From Pseudaquabacterium terrae (GTDB lineage Bacteria > Pseudomonadota > Gammaproteobacteria > Burkholderiales > Burkholderiaceae_C), in NCBI RefSeq assembly GCF_013266755.1, contig NZ_JABRWJ010000001.1, forward strand, positions 992,001 through 1,056,000: DNA of 64,000 nucleotides, in the 5' to 3' direction. A model generated the notes under the pieces. That model made no database searches. It worked only from the letters and a program-made list of their open reading frames with translations, and was not told the DNA's origin. This document shows, piece after piece, positions 1 through 9,646 of the stretch; the stretch's first letter is position 1; each line of letters begins with the position of its first letter. The position numbers and the translations under genes are program-made.

Positions 1-945
1 CTGGCCGACGGCCACCGCCTGGCCGGCATCGTCGATCACCCGCAGCCCCGGCTCGGCCTCGATGCGGCCGATGCGGGTAACGCCGACGCCGGCGCCGTGT
101 GCCGCCTCGCGCACCGCGGCATCGGCCGTGGCCGGTGCGGTGAACAGCAGCTCGTAATCGTCGCCGCCGGCCAGCGTGCATTCGCGGCGCCAGGGCAGCG
201 GCTGCGCCGCCAGCACCGCGCTCTGCGGCAGCGCGTCGGCATCGATGCGCGCGCCGACGCCGGAGCGCCGCAGCACGTGGCCGAGGTCGCCCACCAGGCC
301 GTCGCTCAGGTCGATCGCGCTGGTTGCCAGCCCGCGCAGCGCGAGGCCCAGCGTCACGCGCGGCTGCGGCAGCTCCATCGCCGCGCGCGCGCGCTCGAAG
401 CCCTCGCCGGGCAGCGACAGGCGGCCGCGGAAGACTTCCAGGGCGAGCCGCGCATCGCCGATGCCGCCGCCCAGCGGATGGCTGACCCACAGCGCCTCGC
501 CGGGCCGCGCGCCGTCGCGCCGCAGCGCGCGGCCGGGCGGCACCTCGCCGAACACCGTAACGCATAAATTGAGCGGCCCGGCGGTGGTGTCGCCGCCGAT
601 CAGCTCGATGCCCTGCGCATCGGCCAGCGCATGCAGCCCGCGCGCGAAACCTTCGAGGAAACCTTCATCGACGCGCGGCAGCGCCAGCGCCAGCGTGTAG
701 GCCAGCGGCCGCGCGCCGCAGGCCGCCAGGTCGCTCAGGTTGACCGCCAGCGCCTTGTGGCCGAGCCGCTCGGGATCGACCGTCGACAGGAAGTGCCGGC
801 CTTCGACCAGCATGTCGCAGGAGATCGCCAGCTGCATGCCCGGTGTCGGCGCGATCAGCGCGCAGTCGTCGCCGATGCCGAGCAGCGCATGGCGCGCCGG
901 CCGCTGGAAGTACTTCGCGATCAGGTCGAATTCGCCGAGGGACAT
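1..945 (-). CDS. thiL: Thiamine-monophosphate kinase (3' end beyond window)
   Basis: The reading frame starts with MSLGEFDLIAKYF and runs off the window edge after about 315 codons, so only the last residues are missing. ThiL phosphorylates thiamine monophosphate to thiamine pyrophosphate in the cytoplasm. The N-terminal GIGDDCALI segment is the Mg/ATP-binding aspartate pair typical of the AIR-synthase/ThiL fold. Further signatures are ISCDMLVEGRHF, GHKALAVNLSDLAACGA and a later SDGL motif. ThiL is usually 320-340 residues, so the copy is nearly full length. It lies downstream of the response-regulator gene on the same strand, separated by about 100 bases carrying a hairpin, so it is probably transcribed separately. 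Confidence 0.93.
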   Translation of the reverse strand, partial: MSLGEFDLIAKYFQRPARHALLGIGDDCALIAPTPGMQLAISCDMLVEGRHFLSTVDPERLGHKALAVNLSDLAACGARPLAYTLALALPRVDEGFLEGFARGLHALADAQGIELIGGDTTAGPLNLCVTVFGEVPPGRALRRDGARPGEALWVSHPLGGGIGDARLALEVFRGRLSLPGEGFERARAAMELPQPRVTLGLALRGLATSAIDLSDGLVGDLGHVLRRSGVGARIDADALPQSAVLAAQPLPWRRECTLAGGDDYELLFTAPATADAAVREAAHGAGVGVTRIGRIEAEPGLRVIDDAGQAVAVGQ

Positions 946-976
946 CAGTGCCCGCCCGGCCGCCCGAAGGGCACTG
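946..976. repeat. Hairpin element, copy 1 (related to 21413-21441)
   Basis: A perfect 8-bp inverted repeat (CAGTGCCC at 946-953, GGGCACTG at 969-976) encloses a 15-base GC-rich loop containing GCCCGGCCGC. It abuts the thiL start codon on one side and is followed by a conserved-looking tail running to about 1020. Nearly the same loop occurs at 21419-21435 inside a different stem. It could act as a terminator for the upstream response-regulator gene or be a dispersed REP-like element. Confidence 0.55.
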
Positions 977-1044
977 AGCGCCCCTCGGGGGCCGCGAACG
1001 AAGTGAGCTGGGGGCAGACCATCCCCGGCATTGTCGCAGCGGGT

Positions 1045-1758
1045 TCAGCCGTTGCCGGTGCCGTGCTCGCGCAGCAGATTGGTGAGCTCGACCGCCGAAC
1101 GCACGTTCATCTTGTCGAACATGCGCGCGCGATGGACCTCGACGGTGCGCACGCTGATGCCCAGTGCGTCGGCGATCAGCTTGTTCGGCAGGCCTTCGAT
1201 CACGCGCTGCATCACGTCGCGCTCGCGGTCGGTCAGCTCGGCGACCGCGCGCGCCACCTGCTGGCGCTGGCGCAGCCGGCCGATCGCCTCGGCGCTGGCC
1301 TGCAGCGCCAGCTCGACGCGGTCGACCAGCGCGTTGTCCGAGAACGGCTTCTCGACGAAATCGAAGGCGCCGTGCTTGACGGCGGCGACCGCGGTCGGCA
1401 CGTCGCCATGGCCGGTCAGGAAGATCACCGGAAGCCGGTCGATGAGTCCGCGCTCGACCAGCCGGTCGAACAGCTGCAGGCCGCTGGTGCCCGGCATGCG
1501 CACGTCGAGCAGCAGGCACGAGGGCGCATCGGGCCAGCCGCCGGCAATGTCGCGCGTTGCGAGCCAGGCTTCGAAGGCATCGGCATTCGCGAAACCTTCG
1601 GACAGGCGCCGGCGCGAACGCAGCAGCCAGGCCAGCGCGTCGCGCACGACGGCCTCGTCGTCGACGAGGTAGACCATCGGGATGCCGAGCGGCGGAGAAC
1701 CGGGCTGCAGCTGCATGGCCGGCGATGGTACACGCGGGCCCGGCACATCCATCGTCAT
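1045..1758 (-). CDS. FixJ/DctR-type response regulator
   Basis: A 237-residue protein with a receiver domain (VYLVDDE at about 29-35, phosphoacceptor Asp85 in LLLDVRMPG, conserved Thr115 and Lys137) and a C-terminal LuxR-type helix-turn-helix (LTDRERDVMQRVIEGLPNK..., about 175-235). It should be phosphorylated by the kinase immediately upstream. The ATG start at 1758 overlaps the kinase stop codon as ATGA, which favours this start. MVYLVDDE at residue 28 is a possible shorter start. The pairing of a PAS-containing two-TM kinase with a FixJ-type regulator beside a malic enzyme resembles the DctS/DctR C4-dicarboxylate sensors. The target is inferred only from this neighbourhood. Confidence 0.9.
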   Translation of the reverse strand: MTMDVPGPRVPSPAMQLQPGSPPLGIPMVYLVDDEAVVRDALAWLLRSRRRLSEGFANADAFEAWLATRDIAGGWPDAPSCLLLDVRMPGTSGLQLFDRLVERGLIDRLPVIFLTGHGDVPTAVAAVKHGAFDFVEKPFSDNALVDRVELALQASAEAIGRLRQRQQVARAVAELTDRERDVMQRVIEGLPNKLIADALGISVRTVEVHRARMFDKMNVRSAVELTNLLREHGTGNG

Positions 1759-3803
1759 GCCATCACCTCGGCGCGCGTCGGCGCCAGCGGCAGCGTGAAG
1801 CGGAAGGCCGTGCCGCCGTCGCCCTGGGGTTCGAAGTCGATCGCGCCGCCGTGCTGCTCGATCACCGTGCGGCACAACGACAGCCCGAGCCCCATGCCTT
1901 CGCTGCGCGTCGTGAAGAACGGCGTGAAGAGCTTCTGGCCGATGTCCGGCGCGATGCCCGGGCCGGCATCGATCACCGAGAACGCCGCCCAGCGCCCCTG
2001 CACCACGCGCACGCGCAGCGTCAGCACGCGGCGCTCGAGCGGCGTCGCGTCGCTTTCCATCGCCTGCAGGCCATTGCGCGCCAGGTTCAGCAGCACCTGC
2101 TCGACCATCGTGCGATCGATCTTCAGGCGCGGCACCGGCTGCACGACGTCGAGCTCGATGCGCGCGCCGCTCTTGCGCGCCTGCAGCCGCACCAGCGGCA
2201 GCACCGATTCGATCAGCGCATCGGCGGCGATCACCTCGTGCGCCTGATGGCGCCGGCGCACGAAGTCGTGCACGCTCTTGATCACGCGGCCGGCGCGCTC
2301 GGCCTGTTCGGCGATGCGCTGCAGGCCCTGGCGCAGCATGCCGTTGAGCTCGTCGGGCGGCAGCGCATCGGGCGCCGGGGCGTCGTCGAGCAGGTTCAGC
2401 GAGCCGGCGGCGTAACTGGCGATCGCCGCCAGCGGCTGGTTCAGCTCGTGCGACAGCAGCGAGGCCATCTCGCCGACCGACGCCAGCCGCGCGGTGGCCT
2501 GCAGGCGCTCCTGCTGCTGGCGCGACAGGTCCTCGACCTTGCGCTGCGCCGACAGGTCGACCACCGCGCTCATCCAGCCGGTGTGCTGGCCGCTGCGATC
2601 GACCAGCGGCGCCTCGTAGACCATCACCGGGAAACGCTCGCCGTTCTTGCGCATGAACAGCGTCTCGTAACCTTCGCGGGCCGGTTCGGCGATCGCGCCG
2701 GGCGACAAGCGATCGGCCTGGCGGCGCCGATACAGCGGCACATGCTCGGGCGGCCAATAAGGCGGCTCGGTGGCCTGCTGCAGTTCCTGCATGCTGAAGC
2801 CGACCATCGCGCAGAACGCCGGGTTGACGTAGACGATGCGGCCGTCGCGGTCGCGCGCGCGCAGGCCGGTGATCAGCGAATCCTCCATCGCGCGGCGGAA
2901 GGCCAGCGCCTCGGCCAGCGCCTCCTCGGCGCGCGCGCGCCGCCGCGCATCGCGCACCAGCAGCAGCACGACGGCAAAGAGCCCGAGCGACAGCCCGAGC
3001 ACGAGCGCAGTGGCGAGGTTCGGGATCAGGCTCGGCCGGCGATCGACCGCGTCGACGCGCAGCTGCAGGCTGGTGCCGGCCAGGTCGACGACCCGATCGG
3101 CGACGTAGACGCCGGCGCCGCGCACGGCACCCGAACGCGCCAGCCGCGTGCCGTCGGCCTCGACGAAGGACAGCTCGTGGCGGCGCGTGAACTCGGGCGC
3201 GCGCAACTCGTCGAGCAGCGCGGTGAGCGCGATGCTGGCGACGCCGAAGCCGACCAGCTGGCCGGCTTCCTGCAGCGGCACGCAGACGTCGACGACCTCG
3301 AGCCCGAGCCCGTTGTGCTGCGGCACGAACTGGCTGCGCGAGAACACCGGCGACATCGTGCGCCGCGCCGAAGCGCAGGCGACCTCGGTCTCGAGGTCCA
3401 TCTCGGCACGCGGCCAGCGGCTGAACAAGGGATCACGGTACGGCGAATCGGCGGCATCGTTGATGCGCAGGCCGGTGTCGCGCCGCTCGATGCGCACCAT
3501 CTCGCGGTGCGTCTGCAGCAGCGCCGAGGCTTCGGTCTGCCAGGCCGTCCGATCACCGTGCCGGCGGTGCAGCGCCTGCAGGCCCTGCAGCACGAGCTGC
3601 GCGCGCTGGCGGATCTCGGCCGCCACCAGCGTCGCGGTCTCCTCGGCCTGCTCCTGCGCACGGCTCGATTCGTAGCTGACGGTCAGCGCGACGAGCAGCG
3701 TCTGCGCGACCAGCATCAGCATCACCAGCGCGGCCCACAGCAAGGCGCGGCGCCAGCGGCGCCGGCCCCCGAAGCTCATGCTGCGCGGCAGGTCGTCCCT
3801 CAT
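1755..3803 (-). CDS. PAS-domain sensor histidine kinase, DctS-like
   Basis: This 682-residue inner-membrane kinase has TM1 at about 18-42, a roughly 215-residue periplasmic sensor region, TM2 at about 260-284, a PAS domain at about 300-420 and a HisKA/HATPase core. The H-box is SLLSHELNQPLAAIASY (His452), the N-box NLARNGLQAM (about 573-582), and the G-boxes are IDAGPGIAPD and GMGLGLSLC. The HELNQPL form is typical of the FixL/DctS/DctB kinase group. It is translationally coupled to the FixJ-like regulator and diverges from maeB across about 120 bases. A signal linked to C4-dicarboxylates is plausible but is not shown by the sequence. Confidence 0.9.
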   Translation of the reverse strand: MRDDLPRSMSFGGRRRWRRALLWAALVMLMLVAQTLLVALTVSYESSRAQEQAEETATLVAAEIRQRAQLVLQGLQALHRRHGDRTAWQTEASALLQTHREMVRIERRDTGLRINDAADSPYRDPLFSRWPRAEMDLETEVACASARRTMSPVFSRSQFVPQHNGLGLEVVDVCVPLQEAGQLVGFGVASIALTALLDELRAPEFTRRHELSFVEADGTRLARSGAVRGAGVYVADRVVDLAGTSLQLRVDAVDRRPSLIPNLATALVLGLSLGLFAVVLLLVRDARRRARAEEALAEALAFRRAMEDSLITGLRARDRDGRIVYVNPAFCAMVGFSMQELQQATEPPYWPPEHVPLYRRRQADRLSPGAIAEPAREGYETLFMRKNGERFPVMVYEAPLVDRSGQHTGWMSAVVDLSAQRKVEDLSRQQQERLQATARLASVGEMASLLSHELNQPLAAIASYAAGSLNLLDDAPAPDALPPDELNGMLRQGLQRIAEQAERAGRVIKSVHDFVRRRHQAHEVIAADALIESVLPLVRLQARKSGARIELDVVQPVPRLKIDRTMVEQVLLNLARNGLQAMESDATPLERRVLTLRVRVVQGRWAAFSVIDAGPGIAPDIGQKLFTPFFTTRSEGMGLGLSLCRTVIEQHGGAIDFEPQGDGGTAFRFTLPLAPTRAEVMA

Positions 3804-3891
3804 CGTCGCTCCAGTGTGCGGTGCGGCGAGCCGGTTTCGCTACGCAGTTTCGCGCATGCGGCCGTCATCGGGCGCGGGCGACACTCACTCC

Positions 3892-3897
3892 TAGAAT
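3892..3897 (+). promoter_or_regulatory. Candidate -10 element (TAGAAT) for maeB
   Basis: TAGAAT lies 28 bases before the maeB ATG. The same hexamer stands 33-45 bases ahead of three other start codons in this window (12147, 44303, 46628), which supports a promoter role. No convincing -35 hexamer is visible at normal spacing. Confidence 0.45.
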
Positions 3898-3925
3898 CCC
3901 GTCCCCGCCCGTGGAGTCTCCGACG

Positions 3926-6220
<2,295 letters not shown>

Positions 6221-6233
6221 CGCGCTGCAGCAT

Positions 6234-6267
6234 GGCGCTCACGCCGAGCGCCGCACCATCGCGGTGC
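6234..6267 (+). terminator. Tandem hairpins downstream of maeB
   Basis: Two adjacent stem-loops start 14 bases after the maeB stop. The first is GGCGCTC/GAGCGCC (7 bp, 5-base loop, 6234-6252) and the second GCACC/GGTGC (5 bp, 5-base loop, 6253-6267). There is no T-tract, so this is a weak or Rho-assisted terminator at best. The rest of the 250-base gap to the RNase gene holds no recognisable gene. Confidence 0.4.
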
Positions 6268-6471
6268 ATACCCCCCAGGTTCTCGCGATGGTGTTTTCGA
6301 GCATTCCGCCAAATCGCTCTTGACAAGTCGGTGAACGCCAGTTTCACCGACGTTTGCCGCTTTGTGAGTACCCACTCAATTCCACTGGGAACTGCCCAAA
6401 TTTGAGGCAGCCGGCTTGAGTTCGCGGGGGCGTTCCGGTACCATGACGCCCTCAGAGTTCAGGGTAATCCC

Positions 6472-6882
6472 GTGGGTTGGACCATCCGGTCATCGTTGCA
6501 AGCATCCGTCGGAAGGTTAGGGCTCGCTTCGATGATTGCGCTGTCGGCTTTGTCCGGCAGCATGGTCCAAGCCAAAAAACCGGTGGAGGATACGGCGGCG
6601 GTCGCCGTGTTCGCCTTGCCGGCCGAGGCCCAGCAGACGCATCGATTGATCCGCGCCGGCGGACCGTTCCCCTACAGCAAGGACGGCACCGTCTTCGGCA
6701 ATCGTGAACGCCTGCTGCCGCGGCGCGAGCGGGGCTACTACCGTGAATACACGGTGCGAACACCCGGGTCCCGCAATCGCGGCGCCCGGCGCATCGTGTG
6801 CGGCGGCAGTCCACCGACCCACCCTGAAGCCTGTTATTACACCGAGGATCACTACGCGAGCTTCCGGCTCATCGCGCAGTGA
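6472..6882 (+). CDS. Secreted guanyl-specific ribonuclease, barnase/RNase Sa family
   Basis: A 136-residue protein with an N-terminal signal sequence (about 1-34, ending SMVQA) and a compact microbial RNase domain. The stretch VFGNRERLLP...YYREYTVRTPGSRNRG..RRIV...YYTEDHYASF closely follows RNase Sa and barnase. The catalytic set appears intact: Glu92 (barnase E73), Arg101 (R83), Arg107 (R87) and His127 (H102). Cys110 and Cys121 could form a disulphide. The start is GTG at 6472; no in-frame ATG precedes it, and Met21 is a possible shorter start. The inhibitor gene follows after 42 bases. Likely roles are extracellular RNA scavenging or toxicity to competitors. Confidence 0.88.
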   Translation: MGWTIRSSLQASVGRLGLASMIALSALSGSMVQAKKPVEDTAAVAVFALPAEAQQTHRLIRAGGPFPYSKDGTVFGNRERLLPRRERGYYREYTVRTPGSRNRGARRIVCGGSPPTHPEACYYTEDHYASFRLIAQ

Positions 6883-6924
6883 TCGTCGAGATCAGAACCC
6901 AAGTTCATCCGGAGGATCGCGACC

Positions 6925-7485
6925 ATGCTGCTGCAGACCGTCCGTCCCAATATCGTCCAGGCCATCCGCGCCTACCGCGTCGAAGACCTGATGCAGGCCG
7001 CCGAAGGCGCCGGCCAGCACTTTCTCTACGCCAACCTGGTCGATGCGCAATCGAAGCAGGACGTGCTCGAGAAAATCGCCGAGTCCTTCCTCTTCCCGAC
7101 GCATTTCGGCAAGAACCTGGACGCGCTGTTCGACTGCATGACGGACCTCGTGCACCGCGCCGGCTCGCAGCCGGGCTTCGTCGTCGTGCTCGAGCAGCTG
7201 CCCGACAGCGCGAAGTTCGACCGCGAAGCGCGCGAGCAACTGCTCGACGTCTTCCGCGACGCCGCCGACTTCTGGGCCGAGCGCCGCGTGGCGTTCCGCT
7301 GCTTCTATTCGTTCGCCGTCGCGCGCAGCACTGAAACCAGCGCCTGGGAACGGGTCGAGGTCGCCCCGGCAGAGAAGCCGGCGCCCAAGGCCGTGTCGAA
7401 GAACGGCATCAACCCGAACTTCGGCATGAACATGCCGATGATGAGCAGCGCGTTCGATACCGCGATGTGGCTCAACGCCGCCTGA
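6925..7485 (+). CDS. Barstar-family ribonuclease inhibitor
   Basis: A cytoplasmic 186-residue protein. Its first ~135 residues fit the barstar fold, including FPTHFGKNLDALFDCMTDL, the helix that plugs the barnase active site, followed by VVVLEQLPDSAKFDREARE. A roughly 50-residue C-terminal tail (PAEKPAPKAVSKNGINPNFG...) extends beyond the classic 89-residue barstar. A strong ribosome-binding sequence (GGAGGATC) precedes the ATG. It lies directly downstream of the RNase gene and should protect the producer before secretion. Barstar homologues without RNases are common in Burkholderiales; here the cognate nuclease is adjacent. Confidence 0.9.
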   Translation: MLLQTVRPNIVQAIRAYRVEDLMQAAEGAGQHFLYANLVDAQSKQDVLEKIAESFLFPTHFGKNLDALFDCMTDLVHRAGSQPGFVVVLEQLPDSAKFDREAREQLLDVFRDAADFWAERRVAFRCFYSFAVARSTETSAWERVEVAPAEKPAPKAVSKNGINPNFGMNMPMMSSAFDTAMWLNAA

Positions 7486-7501
7486 CAGCCCGACCTTGCC
7501 T

Positions 7502-7540
7502 CTGACAAAGCGGCCCCTGGGGCCGCTTTTGCTTTGTCAG
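7502..7540. terminator. Bidirectional terminator between barstar and rsmA
   Basis: A dense inverted repeat separates the two convergent genes. An inner 11-bp palindromic arm pair (AAAGCGGCCCC 7507-7517 and GGGGCCGCTTT 7519-7529) carries T-rich ends on both strands. An alternative outer pair, CTGACAAAGC/GCTTTGTCAG, spans 7502-7540. The right outer arm includes the rsmA stop codon. This is the clearest intrinsic terminator in the window. Confidence 0.8.
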
Positions 7541-8292
7541 AGCGCCTGCGCCAGCGCAACGTATTCGGTCACCGGCACCTCCTCGGCGCGGCGCTGCACG
7601 TCGAAGGTCCCGGCAAAGCCGCGGCCTTCGAGCCAGCGCCCGAGCGTGTGCCGCAGCAGCTTGCGGCGCTGCGAGAAGGCCACCGTGACCAGCTCCGACA
7701 GCCGATGCTCGTCGAGCACCGGCGGCGTCGCCAGCGGCACCATCCGCACGACCGCCGAATCGACGCGCGGCGGCGGATCGAAGGCTTCGGGCGGCACGTC
7801 CAGCACCGACTCGATCGTGTAGCGCCACTGCAGCATCACCGAGAGCCGGCCGAAGTCCTTGCCGCCGGGCGACGCTGCCATGCGCTCGACGACTTCCTTC
7901 TGCAGCATGAAGTGCTGGTCGAGCACGCGGCCGGCCACGGGCAGCAGGTGGAACAGGATCGGCGTCGAGATGTTGTAGGGCAGGTTGCCGACCAGCCGCA
8001 GCGGCGCGCCAGCCGTTGCAGCCAGGGCCTCGAAGTCGACCGTCAGCACGTCGGCCTCGATCACGGTGATGCCCTGGCGCTGCCGCCAGCGGGCTGCCAG
8101 ATCGCGGTCGAGCTCGATCACCGTCAGCGCGCCGCAGCGCTCCAGCACCGGCTGAGTCAACGCGCCCAGGCCGGGGCCGATCTCGATCAGCGGCTGGCCG
8201 GGCCGCGGCGCGATCTCCCGCACGATCGCGTCGATCAACCCGTGATCGACCAGGAAATGCTGGCCGAAACGCTTGCGCGGCAGGTGCGCCAT
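7537..8292 (-). CDS. rsmA: 16S rRNA (adenine1518/1519-N6)-dimethyltransferase
   Basis: A 251-residue KsgA/RsmA protein that dimethylates two adjacent adenines in helix 45 of 16S rRNA using S-adenosylmethionine. The N-terminus [11 protein letters not shown] is diagnostic. The SAM motif I is [12 protein letters not shown] and the catalytic motif IV is NLPYNIST. The start [13 protein letters not shown] at 8292 is clear from homology. It follows surA by 16 bases on the same strand, so it probably belongs to an lptD-surA-rsmA operon. pdxA, which commonly sits between surA and rsmA in proteobacteria, is absent here. Confidence 0.96.
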   Translation of the reverse strand: MAHLPRKRFGQHFLVDHGLIDAIVREIAPRPGQPLIEIGPGLGALTQPVLERCGALTVIELDRDLAARWRQRQGITVIEADVLTVDFEALAATAGAPLRLVGNLPYNISTPILFHLLPVAGRVLDQHFMLQKEVVERMAASPGGKDFGRLSVMLQWRYTIESVLDVPPEAFDPPPRVDSAVVRMVPLATPPVLDEHRLSELVTVAFSQRRKLLRHTLGRWLEGRGFAGTFDVQRRAEEVPVTEYVALAQAL

Positions 8293-8308
8293 CAGCGCGT
8301 CGGACCGC

Positions 8309-9643
8309 TCACTGGGGAGGTTCCCGCATTTCGATGTACGCCCGCAGCCGCAGGTCCTTGGTCCAATCGAGGTACGCCTGCTCGAAGCGCTGTTCGCGCA
8401 GCATGTTGCGGGCCTGCTCGCGAACGTCCTTCGGATCGAGCGTGACATCGCGGCGCGCGACGACCTGGATCAGGTGCACCCCGAAGCGCGAGACGACCGG
8501 CGCCGACAGTCCGTTGATCGCCAGCCGGTTCATCGCCTCCTCGAACTCCGGCACGAAGTTGCCCGGCGAGGTCCAGCCCAGATCGCCGCCGTTCGCTGCG
8601 CTGCCGTCCTCGGAGAGCTCCTTGGCGATGTCCTCGAACTTGCGCTCGCCGCGCTCGATCTGGCGCCGCAGCTGTTCGAGCCGGTTGGCGACGGCCTGCG
8701 CCGACGAGCGGTCGGAGACCCGCATCAGGATGTGGCGAGCGTGCGTCTGCGTGACCTTGAAGGCGTTGCCCTCCGAGCGCTCGATGACCTTCAGCAGGTG
8801 GAAACCGGCGCCGCTGCGAACTGGCTGCGCGGTCACCTGGCCGACCGCCACGCCCTTGGTCGCCTCGACGAACAGGTCCGGCAGCCGGCGCCCCGGGCGG
8901 CGGCCGATCACGCCGCCAGTGGCGCGGTTGCTGTCTTCGGAGACCTCGCGCGCGACCTTGGCGAAATCTTCGCCGGCGCGCACGCGGGCGGCCGCCTGGT
9001 CGATGCGCGCGCGCCGTTCGGCGACCACCGCCTCGCTGGCGCCTTCGGGCACCGTGACGAGGATCTGCGCCAGGTTCAGCTCGACGTCGGCGGCCGCTTC
9101 GCTGCGCTGCTGGTCGACGGCACGGTCGATGTCGGCATCCGAGACGCGGATGCGCGCGGTGACCTCGCGCTCGCGCACCCGCTCGACCAGCATCTGGTCG
9201 CGCAGATTGTTGCGAAAGCGCGTGAAGTCCATGCCCTCGGTGCGGATGCGTTCGCGCAGCTGCGGCAGGGTCAGCTGGTTCTGGGAGGCGACGTTGACCA
9301 CCGCACGTTCGAGCTCCTGGTCGTCGATCTTCGGCCCGTTTTCGCGCGCGTAGGTGCTTTGCACACGCTCGTCGATCAGCGCATCGAGCACCTGCTGGCG
9401 CAGCTCGGCGTCGGGCGGCAGCCGCGCGCCGCTGCGCTGGGCGTCGGCGCGGGTGCGCGCGAGGCGCTGCTCGAGCTCGAAGGCGGTCACCAGCTCGGAG
9501 TTGATGACTGCGACGATGTAATCGCCGTTGCGCTGGGCGGAAGCGCCGCGCGCGCTCTGCGCCAGCGCCGGCAACATCGCGGCGGCGGCGGCCAGGACCA
9601 GCGTGATGCGGCTCCCGGCTCGAAGAAGGGAATGCAGTTTCAT
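8309..9643 (-). CDS. surA: Periplasmic chaperone / peptidyl-prolyl isomerase SurA
   Basis: A 444-residue periplasmic chaperone for outer-membrane proteins, including LptD encoded just upstream. It has a signal peptide (about 1-36), a SurA N-terminal domain ([19 protein letters not shown]), and two parvulin domains (about 175-280 and 285-395; the second with [29 protein letters not shown] and GVHLIQV). It ends with a C-terminal helix. Length and order match SurA. Its start codon lies 3 bases after the lptD stop, indicating co-transcription and likely coupled translation. Confidence 0.95.
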   Translation of the reverse strand: MKLHSLLRAGSRITLVLAAAAAMLPALAQSARGASAQRNGDYIVAVINSELVTAFELEQRLARTRADAQRSGARLPPDAELRQQVLDALIDERVQSTYARENGPKIDDQELERAVVNVASQNQLTLPQLRERIRTEGMDFTRFRNNLRDQMLVERVREREVTARIRVSDADIDRAVDQQRSEAAADVELNLAQILVTVPEGASEAVVAERRARIDQAAARVRAGEDFAKVAREVSEDSNRATGGVIGRRPGRRLPDLFVEATKGVAVGQVTAQPVRSGAGFHLLKVIERSEGNAFKVTQTHARHILMRVSDRSSAQAVANRLEQLRRQIERGERKFEDIAKELSEDGSAANGGDLGWTSPGNFVPEFEEAMNRLAINGLSAPVVSRFGVHLIQVVARRDVTLDPKDVREQARNMLREQRFEQAYLDWTKDLRLRAYIEMREPPQ

Positions 9644-9646
9644 ACC

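Noticed and set aside
6320-6349. TTGACA as a promoter for the RNase gene
   Set aside because: A good -35 hexamer, but no -10-like sequence at 16-19 bases downstream.
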